Assembly (NCBI RefSeq): GCF_000002995.4
Contig: NW_025062478.1
Coordinates: 6,238,001-6,302,000 of the forward strand
From: Brugia malayi
Taxonomy: Eukaryota; Nematoda; Chromadorea; Rhabditida; Onchocercidae
Length of the DNA stretch: 64,000 nt
Reading direction: 5' to 3'
Part shown: piece after piece, positions 13,187-36,502 of the stretch
Position numbering within the stretch: position 1 is the stretch's first letter
How the letters are laid out: the number at the start of each line of letters is the position of its first letter
Translations under genes and position numbers: made by a program
Notes under the pieces: model-generated
Databases searched by the model: none
Seen by the model: only the letters and a program-made list of their open reading frames with translations
Told to the model about the DNA's origin: nothing

Positions 13187-15263
13187 ATGGCTGCAAATGA
13201 AGAGACAAGGCATTCGCAAAGCGGTTTTAAGACAGTTTTGCGTCAAAACACATTTCTTTTCATACAAAGATTTGGGAATACAGTAAGTCCTTAGTAAAAT
13301 CTAAGTTTCCACAGAAATACATAATTTCACAAAATCCAGATTTGAAATTTGTAATTAACTAAGCCTAGACTTTAAATGTGATCACATCTCATCAGATTGT
13401 TTTGGTCCTCTGTTGTTTTTTTGTTAACAGCTAAACCATGCAGCAAATTCATCATCATCGCTTCAAACAGCAATTTCAATAGAGGGTGAAGAAAAAGTAT
13501 AATTTAAATTTGTTTAAAAGTTTATGTATTTCAAAATCTTCTAATAAAATTCATCACATAAATGATTCAATTTACATTGTATTTTGAAGACTTCAATTTG
13601 ACAAGTTTAAATATTTAAATTTGTGAACATTACTTTTATTATCTTTTTCCTTTGATATTTTCTACAAAGTTATCATAGGAACTGTAACATCAATTAGTGA
13701 TAGAGATAAACACCCGCAGTAAAATTTTTAGCGTTTTTGACACTATTTAAATAAATAAAAAGCAAATTCAGGACTTCAGAAAAGATTTGAAAGGAAGTGG
13801 TTGCGGTAGTGGACAAGGTCAGTTATGTGTCGTCTAATTTAGGAATTTTTTGTCATTGAATGAAGGTACAAACAAAAAAGAATCGTTACAGTAATCTACA
13901 TATTTCTTAGGTATTTCTAGTCAATTTATAACCCTTAACGTATGGACTTGAGTACCACTACTGCGCCATATTGCCTTGATTGGATTAAATTAAGGTTGAG
14001 AGATTGATTGATTGATTGATTGATTGATTAGGATCATTGCTTGCCTTTAAATTTTTCTTTAGATCATAATACGAAAACCCCTCACTGCTTCGTGAACAAA
14101 AAGTGAAGAAATGAAAGACTGTTGATATGAAATAAATAGACAAAAAGAAACTAGAATTTTGACTGACTAATTTCAGTTCCAATTTATTGGGCTAACTTCA
14201 ATTAATAGTGTAATTAATTAATCATACAGTATAGGCAAAAAGCCTTCAATTTGATTACTTTTTATATAACTTCTAATTATACCTGACATCTCCTTACGGT
14301 AGTTTTCCTTCGTGATAGTTTACGTCATTTATTGTTGCATTTATTGTTACATCAAGTTGTGCAGAATTATTATCCAGTTTTTCTTTGATACTTTGATAAC
14401 TTCTGACTATGATTTGATATTTTGATAACAAACAGGTTCATTATAAGGTCAAATGCTAGTATAACATTGTTTGTCTAACCTTTGAAATAATTTTAGAAGG
14501 TTTCTTTTACAGAAATAATGCAATGCTATTTGCTCATATCTCTTTTCGTTTGTGTAATAATGATAGTAACTGGAGGAACAAACATTCAAAACTGTCCAGC
14601 CGATAATTACCTTCCGGTTTGGATGATAATTTATGGATGTACTGGTATTGCGGTCGGATTCACTGTCACTTGTTTAGGATTCCCCGTACTTTTATCTATC
14701 TTATTTGTCGCATCTTTTGTCGGTTTGCCCTTTTACAGTACTAACCGATGAATAATTTATCTACAATTTTGTTTTAACAAATTCAAATGCAATATCCTCA
14801 AGAAAATAAAAATTTTGCAAAAATTTCTAAAGTTTTGAAGCTTTGTGATAATCGATAAAAAGTTCTGGAGATTTTAAGTGATAAGCGTTTGAATTGCTTT
14901 TTTCATTAAGCTAAAAAGGGATAAAATCTACCATTTTTTGATAGGTGTTAAAATCACTTTTTTCTCGTAAAGAAATCGGTACAAATTTTTAATGGATGTG
15001 AATTACATTCAATCATAGAAATTCCAGGAGCAGCACGATTATATCCGATTTTCACAAAAGTACAGCATATTAATAATGAAGGAATATTCTACTGTCCTCA
15101 ATCACTGTATTTGCTATCTTTCATAATCGTAACTGTCGACATTGTTCTGTTCAATATAATAATTTTGTCCTGTTGTGCCTTTTTTGTATCTAATTTAATG
15201 AAAAGTAAAGCTGACCTTGAGTTGAATTCTTTATTTTATCTCAGAAAGATATATGAAAGTTAA
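13187..15263 (+). CDS. TMEM272-like four-helix membrane protein
   Basis: Five exons: 13187-13282, 13431-13496, 13772-13817, 14513-14722, 15019-15263; all junction phases agree and the model encodes 220 residues. The start ATG lies two bases behind a cag acceptor at 13184, typical of a spliced-leader addition site. The N-terminal 70 residues are polar and presumably cytosolic. Hydrophobic segments follow at about residues 73-92 (LLISLFVCVIMIVTGG), 102-121, 122-137 and 165-190 (LLSFIIVTVDIVLFNIIILS). The signature NCPADNYLPVWMIIYG after helix 1 and a FYCPQSLYLLSF stretch before the last helix match the layout of TMEM272-like proteins, a nematode-abundant family of unknown function. The last donor (g|gtttgc at 14723) is chosen because it keeps phase with the acceptor at 15019. 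Confidence 0.72.
14003..14029. repeat. (ATTG)n microsatellite
   Basis: Nearly seven perfect copies of a four-base unit, in the intron 13818-14512 of the TMEM272-like gene. Confidence 0.9.
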
Positions 15264-16515
15264 TAAGAAGGTCTTATGCGGAAAAACACACATGTCAGAT
15301 TTGAAAACAGAAAGATGAAATTGGAATTTATCTTTTTTTTTTATTAATTTTGTTAGCAGTCTAGCAATGTTTAAATTATTGAACTCAATACATGTCCTTA
15401 TTATCACTTCCGTTTTTTCCATTTTTTTTTTTTTTATTAATCAAAAGGTGGAAGTGTTTAAGCAACCACAGCAGTTTATTTTGATTAGTTCATCCTACTT
15501 TAAGGATTCATCCAATTTCTATTGCATTATTCAGCACTTTTTAGCATTTCGCATGTTTTGATTTTAACATTTTCCGTTTTATTATGGCTTCATCGTCCAT
15601 ATGTGTTACTTAAGTAATTGAAGACTTTTTGAATCATCAATAAGCACAAAATTTAAGTATTTAGCATACGAATGTGATAGGACTAAGTAAGGAAAAAAAA
15701 AAACGAAACATAGCTAAATTTTGAAGTTAACCAATTCAATGTAATGAGATGGTGTTACGGTGTTGGCCAAGTACTTATGAATGCCAGTGTCAGCGTTGAA
15801 ATATCGGACAAGGTGCTAATGATGCTAATTAGTTGAGGCAGGTAAACATTTATTAACCAACCTTAAAATTTATAATTTCTATTAAATGTCTACTTCCACA
15901 TGCGGTAAATAATTACTCTTGTTAATGATGTGTTGCCAGATGACTTGAGTCTAATACTCGGTTAACTCAAATCCGTAACTGCCAAGATTTTAAATTGAAG
16001 ATTCTTGATAACAGTTTTTTAAAATTAGCCTGAATTAGCAGTAGTAATGACAGCTACGATCTCTGCAATAGCAAAATTAAAAGATAAATTTGTAAAACTT
16101 AAAAATAGCATAATTTAAAATTTCTGAAATGCTAGTTTGTTAGTAAATTGAATGGAAATTTAAGCATTTCCGTTAATTACAACTTTCAAACGTAGAGAAA
16201 CGGAAAAGCATTTGAACATTTGAAAAAAAAAATGCATTTGAACGTGAGCAAATTGTATTATAAATAAGAATAAAATTTAAAATAAATAGGCTGTGCTGTA
16301 AGATAACACCTGTGATAAACAAAAGTTTGAATTTCTGAAAATGAAACACAAAAATAGGTAAGAAATTGTTTCGGAAAATCAATAATTTAAATAAATATTT
16401 CTCAAAAACTGAGCCCACCGTCCTCTAAACAAATATGTTTGCAATATTAGCAACAAACAATGAAAAAATATCATATACTGATAAGATTCAGAATCTAGAA
16501 TTTTCTATGACTTGC

Positions 16516-16564
16516 TTCCCGCTTTACAGGAAGAGCATAACGAACTTACGCTGTAAAGCGGGAA
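16516..16564. repeat. Perfect 14-bp inverted repeat (hairpin)
   Basis: Left arm 16516-16529 (ttcccgctttacag) and right arm 16551-16564 (ctgtaaagcgggaa) are exact reverse complements separated by 21 bases. The arms are about 50% GC in a region that is roughly 28% GC, so pairing by chance is unlikely. It could be a degenerate transposon end pair or a small structured RNA. Confidence 0.75.
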
Positions 16565-17356
16565 CCAGAACAAAAAAATAAAAAGGGATCATTAGTTTGA
16601 AAAAATGACAGTCTCATTGGAAATAAATAAATAATAAAGCCTAGGATGTTAGGTTAATTCACAAAAAATTCATATTTGAAAAATCAATAAACAGCGCTTG
16701 AATCAAATGAAATCGTAAAGTGTATCCACTACTAATAATTAAAATATGTTATTGAGCTTAACTTATTCTATTTCAAAGATTTCAAATGTAAGAATAAACA
16801 AATAGCCAATAGCCAATGGTGGACAAAGGCTAGCAAAATAAATAGTTGTTAGTGGGATAAGTTGAATTCGCTGCATTATAATGTAAAACTATTAGTACAA
16901 TTAAATTTTAATTATTAATCAATGAAAATAATTTAATTTCAATAAAACTTTTTGCATCAATTGTAAGTTTTCTTCGACACATTTTTGCTAGAAGTAAGCA
17001 ATGTTGCATTAATGGTAAATTTAAAGCTTTATTTTTTCAACTTTTAATTTTAATTTTTTTTCAGATTTAAAATGTATTATTTTTAAATTTAGTGAAAACT
17101 TAATTTTTGACAAGATGCTGAATATTTTCTCAAATAATACGAAAAATTGTAGAGGTAACATTAGTTCCCTATAAAGTAAAAAAGATTTATATATATATTT
17201 CTATTTATGTTTTAAAATTACAAAAGTTGGCATTTATATTTTGTTTTCATGAACGAAAGTAATAATTATATCGAGTGGATAGGTAAAAGTGTGACTTATT
17301 ACCTAAATGATTGTATTAATGGGGAAAATATTACAAAAATTTTTTGATTTGTAGGT

Positions 17357-17466
17357 ATGTCCTCTCTCTCTCCCTCTCCCTTCTCTCCCCCTTCTCTCGT
17401 CCCTCTTGCCTCTCTCCTCTCTCTCGTCTTTCTCCCTTCTCTTCTCTCTCCGTTCTCTAAAGAAGA
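17357..17466. repeat. Polypyrimidine (CT-rich) tract
   Basis: About 110 bases composed almost only of C and T on the + strand (tcc/tctctccc repeats), with scattered single g. It is the most strand-asymmetric stretch in the window and could form triplex DNA. Intergenic. Confidence 0.8.
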
Positions 17467-19285
17467 CGAATGTTTACATTTCATCAAAAAAAATTTAATT
17501 TTTATTAGGAATTAAAAAATAATATCCTAATAATATAATACTTATTAGAGTTAAATCGAAAGAAAAAGTTATTTTTTTCTCGAACTTTTGTGTTTATGTA
17601 AATGAATTTCAGATAGAATTAATTACAAAGAAATTCTTTTCTGTTGTTAATTATTTTTTGACATTTACCGAAGAAATTCCATCGGAAATTAATTTAGCTT
17701 TCTGATTTGCAAATTTCCTGATTTTCAACTCCAAAATTTCGCTTATAAAAATTGAATCATTGAATAATGTTTAATTTGTTCAATTCCAAAATGTTTTGAA
17801 TTCTGAAAAATCTTATCCCAATTTCACTTCAAATCGTAAATTTCAAAATTAACATTCCAGTACTCAGTACTATATTACTCGAAGGTTCGCAATTATAAAT
17901 GAGTGTATATTCGAAGCATTGAATCATCATCCACCATGTCATTGTTGAAATACAGCAGACGGCGTCTATGACAAGGACTGTGCGCAATGAACCAACCATC
18001 TGTTTCAAGTATCTCCCTTCCTTCATTTTTAGTAATGCATACATACAAGGTGTTCTCTTGAAATATGTAAAGGATGCTTTGTGACAGTTTTCTGAGATAC
18101 GATCTGAAGATTGGAGTACTTTTGCTGGCATTATTCGTTCACTGCGAAGAGATTGAGATATGCCGAAGAAGGCATCGTACTTCTAAGTAAGCCATTTCAA
18201 AAGTGCTGAAAACACCACTGCAACTAACACGTCGAAGAAGAGAGTGGCAGTTGTTTGGAAAGATTTTATGACTAATGTTTTCATCTTGAAAATGAATTGT
18301 TTTTTATTTAAAATCATCAGTTGGTTCAAATGTCGCACTAAATGGTTTAGCTGTTTACTACACCAGTAAAATCTACTGGGGTGATCAAAAATTACAAAAA
18401 CATTTTTTTTTTTCTTTGAGCGCTATACTGATTACTGTTTTAACGAAACGAACAAAACATAAAATAGATGGCAATCCGGAAATGACATCTTCAAGGAATA
18501 AATTTTTTTTTTTTTTTTGAATTTTTTCAATAGTCGCATAACTTTTACACTATTTGAGAATAATTCCGACAATGCGAATTCTTTGATAACAATGAATCTG
18601 AAAGGAAAATCTTCAATATTTTTGGTATTAGAACGAATACATTCTCACATGTATGATATTAAAGCTAGTGAAAGAAAATAATTGATGTTATCATCGATAT
18701 ATCATATTTCATTCGCATTTATTTGCTAATTAAGAACGTAAACAAAAAAAAAATTATACATCGAAAAGCATATGGAGAATGTAGAATTACAAGATGGATA
18801 AGATAGCTTAAGGAAAGTTCCTATTTTTGTGTAACGATTTCAAATTTTGCATAAGTGATTATATGTCAAATGAAAAGAATATCTGTAACAAATTCTGTAG
18901 ACAAAAATAATTGTTTTTTTTAAACGAATTACAATGTCGTTTGTTCGCAAAAAAAACATTTTTCATTCCTTAACAGATCATTCATTCATTCTTTTCGTTG
19001 GTGTTGATTTCTTCATTTCCATTTCAAATATTATTTTAGTCTTTGCCTTATTTCATTAGCACTTCTTGCAACCTCATATAATCAAGTGACATATTCTATG
19101 CTCTTTTAATTATTCTTGCTCTCTTTATAAATGAGTATATTTAGCTTCATAGACGCATGTATTTTTACAACAAAATAACAAAAAAAAAATTTTACTGAAC
19201 TTTTCATTGATTTATGTATAACTGAAGATGAGCTCAAAAAAATCTTCTGCTTTTCAGTTCTATTTTTTGAGAAAAGAATGAAGGC

Positions 19286-19306
19286 TTTTTTTTTTTTTTT
19301 TTTTTT
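19286..19306. repeat. Poly-T tract, 21 bases
   Basis: Uninterrupted T run in the long intergenic region before the ALK-type gene. Confidence 0.85.
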
Positions 19307-19819
19307 AAGAACTTTAAGTATAAAAAACTACAATATTTATATGTTCATTTGATAATCGCAATTAAAATTGGTTGTCCAAGACACTAATCAACAGCGTTGC
19401 AATGTTTATAATTAATATTGATCTAACTATCGCTAAAATAAGATCTTTGTTGTAATTGGTCCCCTCATTGAGAAGTATTACCATTCTTCCCCAAACTTCA
19501 TATTTTTCTCTTTTTTTTTAGAGCGATCGAAATTACCAATACCAAAATGATCAAATAATGGCGGAGAACAGTTGAATAAGGTTGCCAATTAGATTAAGAA
19601 AGTAGCCGTATGCTTTAGATGCAAAATTTTTCGACATTTCCATCAGAGACCTTAGACGAAAATTGCGTCAGCTGTTAAACCCATCCACTCATACATCCTC
19701 AGCTTGAGCTCTAGCCCTCTCATTCTTTTCAAGATTTGGTCGAGGACGACCTATGCTGTTCATATACTCGTTTCGACATTACCGCCATTACTGATCAGTA
19801 GTATTACAACTCCTTCAAC

Positions 19820-19837
19820 TATATATATATATATATA
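19820..19837. repeat. (TA)n microsatellite
   Basis: About nine alternating TA units in the intergenic region upstream of the ALK-type gene. Confidence 0.85.
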
Positions 19838-20325
19838 CAAATGTGATGAATGTTACCATCAATCATTGGAATTGTTTGAGTTTTTCTTTCTTCTCCATCA
19901 ACGAATAATAATTTTTATATGATATTTCTTAACTCTTATTTAACAGCTAACATCCCTACCACTCCGTGGTTTATAAGACATTTTGGAAAATTGTGCTATC
20001 AAATATTTGTTTACAAATTGTTTGATGACTTAATTTTGCTGAACTAACCATACTGTCACTTCAAGTGGTATGATTTTCATAACTTTAATGCAGCCTTCTA
20101 TCATTTATTCCAGATTTATCCTCAACATATTATATTAGTTTTGTATCTATTTTCATTGTAATAATATTTATTTGTAATTATATAAATATGCTAAATCAGT
20201 CAGTCCTAAATTCAGGAATGAAAAATTCTCTTTTTGGACAATGTAACTTCATTTGACTTTCATTTGATGCACTTCTTCATAAACAAACAAATACGCCCGA
20301 AGTGCTAACATACTCATAATTAGTC

Positions 20326-30971
<10,646 letters not shown>

Positions 30972-32178
30972 ATAGCAGCTACGACTGCAAATCAAAATTG
31001 AACAATTCTTAAATGTCCTTAAAGCATCCGTTTTATGGTACCTAATAAAAGAAATTCAGAATTGTTTTCTAGCATTTAGAATGGTTTCAATTAATTGAGG
31101 AAATTAATTTATGTGCTTTAAATCTGTCATCTCTTAGCCGTTGTGTTCCTCTACTTTTTCTTTCCCTCAATCTCTAGTCATTTAAAAGAATTTTTGGTAT
31201 TATTGAAGATGTATCGTCTGATTTATTTCCCAAATTTAAATACATAATGTAAATACATGTACGTTTGTCGCTTTTTGTTTACGTTGTTGAATATTCTGTA
31301 CATTCTGTTGTTTGCGTATCTGTGATTCAGTTGTCTGCATAGGCAGTCTGATTCTGACTTTATCTGAAATTCAAAAGTCTATTTGAGACAGACTTTCACA
31401 ACTTTGCTCCAATCCGTTGCCATCCAGACTATGGGAGTTTAACTTAACTTAAAAACTTAATCTTCACCAATGCCTTTCATATATTTGCTGTAATAAAATG
31501 CATCGTATTATAAATTATTTGATCTCTTTATTTATATTGTTTATGAGAGCGTGTAATACGAAAGAAAAAATCGCTAAAATAAAGATATTTTGCTAAATAA
31601 AATTTTGTAAAAGCAGAGAAACAAATCCTGATCACTAATAAGCCTTCTAGGTTGTTTGCTGCTACGAAAATGCCATAAAATAACATAGTAAGAAATACAT
31701 AAAAAATTAAAGGAACATAAGTCCAAGAAAACCAAAAAGGATGATTAGGATTAATAAAAACAAATAATTTAAATAGTGTTCGAACTCAAGCAGTGCAAAT
31801 TTATTTTCCAAGCACTTTTTTTGACAGTTTGTGAATTCTTGAAGACTCGAGAAAATGCGGAGTTAAATAATCCAGCATGCCCAACAGTGATCGGCCAATA
31901 ATTAATGTCCAATAATTCCCATAAATTCATTTTTGAGATACAAACTTCAATTTGAACTTATTTTTTGGTATCATTCAACAAACGTATTTCGAAAAACATT
32001 TGAATTGGATAAATTTTTCCAGCTCCATTATATTATATTTTAAAAACGTCAATACTCAGCACAATAATGTGAATATTTTATCTGAAATTATTAGATCATG
32101 CTCAGAGTTCATGTAAAACCTGTAAATTTCCAAAGGAATATATCAATTAGACATTATAGATGACCAGAGACATGTGAA
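30972..32178. other. Convergent 3' flank between two genes
   Basis: Region between the stop of the ALK-type gene (+) and the stop of the TTBK-like gene (-). It should carry both 3' UTRs; aataaa-type signals occur at about 31493 on the + strand. No further gene seen. Confidence 0.6.
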
Positions 32179-35100
32179 TTAATGATTTCGAGATTTTCGT
32201 GATTTCGACTTCGTATTTTTCATTCCAGACTTTGATTTGGAAGCCTTCGTTTCCAACATATATGAACTTTCATCAGCACTGATCGTAGGCGTGTAGTAAC
32301 AGCTTTTCGCATCTTTTAGATTTAGTGTTTCTGCTGAAATTGTAATAATTTTAGAAATAAATTATATATGTACAATGTCGCTAAAACTCAAAAAATTTCG
32401 AATCTTCTGCTTTGAATCTCTTATTCTTATTCCATCATCTTTACAAAGCTATTAAATTGCTAATAATACTAGTGGAGTGTCCACGAATGAGCACTAATCA
32501 TCTCCAAAATTTATTGGACAGCTGACAAATCTTTGACGAAGCCATTTAAATATTGCTGAAAGTGGCCAAATATGCCAGTAAATCGAGCTAATCAACTAAT
32601 TACTAAATAATATTAATCAGTTAACCCTATTTCATTTACTTTAGCTTATAACCGATCGGCTAATCTAATCTTTTTATCTTATTCATTATCCGCCGAAATT
32701 ATTATAAGGTACATTTGGGACTGTTAATTTTCGGCATCATAAATACGGAACGTTGTTCATCAATAGCTTTCGATTCCAAATCGCATCCCTTCTTTTCTTG
32801 CCTAATCGATCTCTGGGAACGCTGGCTGAATTCTTTTTCTCTTTCAGATTTTACATTGAAAATTTTGGATTCACATGCGCCTGCTGCTACCATTTCATCT
32901 TCTTTACCTTTCAGCCAATCCAGTTTCTCAGACTGTAACAGACATTGATTTTCGAGAATCAGATACTTCAACCATATATAGTTTTAGAAGTCACAGAATT
33001 TAAATAGTTTAAGATGATGAAACAATAACCTGACATCTGATATAATATCTGAATTGGTTTAGAAAGGATAAAATGAAAAAAGAACAAACTTCATGAATGT
33101 TAAGGATAAAATACTAAATGTTACCACTGGCAACAAAATTAATTAAGTCCGAGACAACTATTATAAATTGACTTTCAAATTCAATGAATAAAAGCAAAAA
33201 AAAAAAAAAAACAAATGATATGTAAAATCGTATTTTCTTTCCACTATGTAGATTTTAATTCAAATTTTGATTGAAACCTATCTAATTTTCAAATGTCATG
33301 CAAAAAATCTCTTTGTTGTTAACCGAACTTGACGCTCTAGAAAATTAGAAGTGATGAAATTTCTCAATTCCTTTTGATTCAAAAACATATTACAGAAGGC
33401 AGTAAACAACCTTATAATTGCCGCTCACAATAGCATTCCGAAAGATGTTTTTAATTAAATGATAATCCGGTTTTGTGTCATATTGAAAGCTATTTATTTG
33501 GCGTAAAATGGTATTTACACCAGCTGGCAATCCTTTACATTTTTTAAATATTTTGAGATAATCTGCAAAATGTTAAATGAATAGTAGAAATTTTTCAAAA
33601 TATAATGTAAAACAGGAGAAGTAAGATTTTAGTTAATTATAACATATCAATTTTTGTTAAGGAAATTGCCAGGTAGTGGTAGTTAGTTTAAAACATTTTG
33701 TTTCGGAAAAGTGAACAGTGTCAAGTAAACCATTCAAAACATATTTACACTCAAATTCAAGAAGATTTTCAGTACTTCGTGAAGTAAAAATTCATTTAAT
33801 TCTTGCTGAAATTTATAACTGGTTATGGAGTAAATTCAGTTTATTAATATATATAAGTGAGCTGAAAAGTTGTTCCTGCTATAAATACAAGAAAATTAAG
33901 TGATCTAACATGTGGAAAAAAAAAGAATCGAATGGAATTCCCTAAAAGCAGAAATAGTTGAGTTTATTAAATATTAGTATTTTTACCGTTACTCATAAAC
34001 GCTTCCTTTCTTTTCAGCACCGTCACATTGTTCTTTTCATCTTCCCATGGCAAAGATGATGTAGTCAAGAAAAATTCAACAATCATGTAAAGCCAACTTT
34101 CCAAATCATCCTTACGTGAGCGTTCAAGATATTTATGGGAGCTCCTTGACATGTAATGGATATTGCCCATTCGATGCACTTTATCACGTTTTTTTCTAAA
34201 TTTATCTATATTTAAAAAATTTATGAAAAAAAAAAAAACATAAAAAATGAATGCAAAAGTAAGTAAAGTAAATTAATTTATTAAATTATCATTTGATCGG
34301 ATTGAAATTAAATTAACCATCAAATTCTAAGGTAAAACTCTTTCTATAATTATGATCATCAGTCATTGCAATGAAATATTTGCATGCATTCACATACACT
34401 GATGCATTCTTGTCTGTTGTTTTGTAACATCGTGCAAGGCCAAATCCAAGAAGGAATAACTGGCTTCTTTCTGATTCCAATCCAATTGCGTAAACTGCTG
34501 GCTTTATATCTTGAAAAAAAAGAAATCTCAATAAAATATAAAATTGAATCGTTATTTATTTTTCAGAATTGTTCAAGCAAAATTTGGAAATTCTCATGAA
34601 AAGCTTGAACAAATTAAGAAGAAAAAGAGAAATAATGGAAAAGTTTATTGAAGTTAAAATTTTACCTCGATGAATGAATCCTATCTTATGAATTTCTTCT
34701 ATGCATTCAATGGCTAAATATGAAAGTTTCAGGCTCGTAGCTGTGGAAAATTCTCCAAACCTATCACGGAGGTCACTGATCGTTTCGCCAAACTGCAGAT
34801 CGAATATTCCTTACCATTACACAAATCAACAGTTATTATCATTCAGACAATCCAAATTTTATCTCAAGGAAAAAAAGGTCTTACTCTTAATTAAACAAAA
34901 TGCGTTACTTTAGGTAAGTAAAAGCTAAAAGTCTAGAAGTTACTCAAAAAAATGTTTAGAAGAAAATAAATGTTGTTGGAAGTGTTAGGGATCCTAAAGA
35001 CTATTCCTCAAGTTTAGCAAGAAACAAAAACCAACAACAATTGAAATTTCGATTTCTCATTTCAATTCAAAGAAATAATTTAAAAGACCAGAACTATTTC

Positions 35101-36502
35101 TTGGCACATACTCATCATTTCTATGTATATGTTAAGGCAGCTTACCATTTTTGTCATAAAATATCTTATATTAACTTTTGTATTCTTTCCTTGTGAAATT
35201 AAGGGAAAAATATGCGTTAGTTTTCTGACTTTTTTGCTACTTTTCAACACGTTTATTTCGACCTGTAATTTGCATTAATTACCTACAGGCATTTGAAATT
35301 AATAATTCTACCATATTCTTCTGATTTTCAAATTTAGCATTTTAGAATATCGTTGGCTGTATTCGATTTCAAAAAATCTATTTTTGCTTCATGTTCTTAT
35401 AATACAAATAAAATTCAGAACACTAATCCAAATATAGCGATAATTCTAATTTTTAATTTTTTAGTCGCGGAATTGGATGTCAACAAATTCATTAAACCTG
35501 AAGCCTTTTAATTTTGCAGTTTCGTATTTCGTAATGCAAAGCAAACAATGCTTTTGAGTTTCCTCTTTCCATTAGACCAACAATACCATAATCACCTTTT
35601 ATTGGTCCATCTATAATGTAACTGAAATTCCTTCGAAATTTAAATTAAAAAACCATTTGTGTTTAATTTACTTCATGAAAATAAATTTATTTCAATAAGG
35701 TATTTAAGACATCTAACGGACCTTCTAAGTACAAAAATGACGTGAAAAACTCTGCAGAAGTTTAATGACTAATAAGCAAGTGTGCTAACTGATGTTTCTT
35801 GCTAACCAAGCAGTCTTTCAAGATAAACATAAACAAGCTCGATTATTTGTGTTTGGTCATAATGCAAGATTTTACGCTTATTAGAATATGAAACTTCAAA
35901 AGTACCGTTTTTTATCAATTTCGATTGTTTCTCCATCTTTCAAGAAAGTTTTTGTCTTTACTCCTATTGGCAATTCTGCTTCAATTCCGGATTGTTCATT
36001 TTCCTGAACAAAGAAGTAGAAAATGCAACAAATCCAACAAAAAAAAAAAAAAAAAAAATCAGGAATGTTTCCATATTAGAAAATGAAAAAATTAGTATCT
36101 GACCAAGTTTAGAATTAAGCAAACATAAAGTGAAATAATAATGAATTGAGGAGTAGAAGCAATTTAATTTCGTTAAAAATTGTATAACTTCAGAAGAGAA
36201 GGATATATTTTCGACAGTTCCCCTGCTTGTGATTTCCGTAGTTTCCGTTTCGGTTTTTCCTGCCAAACCTGCTGAATTTTCATTGCCTTTGGATTTTTCA
36301 GCCGTTTTCTAAAAACAAAGTTTATTTGGAATTGCTTAAGTCACTTTGAGTGAACGATGGCTTCAAATTATCCGACTAGCTTGCAAAAATTTAAAGTTAA
36401 ATGGAAATGGTCAAATATATAAAAATTATCCGACTAGTTACTGTATCTGGTAACCTGCACGTTTTGTTGCTGATATAATAACAATGGGTAAGGATTGGCC
36501 AT
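32179..36502 (-). CDS. TTBK/CK1-like protein kinase, predicted pseudokinase
   Basis: Eleven exons on the minus strand (first to last): 36455-36502, 36189-36308, 35906-36003, 35498-35621, 35146-35262, 34666-34792, 34318-34509, 33987-34205, 33411-33562, 32713-32932, 32179-32333; phases agree throughout and the model gives 523 residues. The fold is that of the tau-tubulin kinase branch of the CK1 group, which nematodes have expanded: glycine loop IKGDYGIV (about 96-103), alpha-C VEINVLKS, hinge IRYFMTKMFGETISDLRDRF, catalytic loop HRDIKPAVYAIG (210-221), VHRMGNIHYMSRSSHK, RKDDLESWLYMIVEFF and the C-lobe QYDTKPDYHLIKNIF. Three catalytic positions differ: the beta-3 Lys is His118 (FALHYE), the catalytic-loop Asn is Val217, and the DFG Asp is Gly233 (LLGFGLARCY). 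HRD Asp212 remains. A basic Ser/Lys-rich tail (KSKSGMKNTKSKSRKSRNH) ends the protein. An ATP-dependent activity therefore looks unlikely; a binding role is the simplest reading. Confidence 0.85.
36039..36058. repeat. Poly-A tract, 20 bases
   Basis: A run on the + strand (T run on the coding strand) in the TTBK-like gene intron 36004-36188. Confidence 0.85.

Larger units (their letters stand above)
15264..20325. other. Long intergenic region with simple repeats
   Basis: About 5 kb with no gene I can support. It holds a perfect 14-bp inverted repeat (16516-16564), a polypyrimidine tract (about 17357-17466), a 21-base T run (19286-19306) and a TA microsatellite (19820-19837). The open frame on the minus strand at 17829-18131 (100 codons) has no recognisable motif. 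The right end must contain the promoter of the ALK-type receptor gene. Confidence 0.55.

Noticed and set aside
17829..18131. 100-codon open frame on the minus strand
   Set aside because: No recognisable motif, no splice-consistent extension and no neighbours supporting it; may be the remains of an old element, but nothing shows it.
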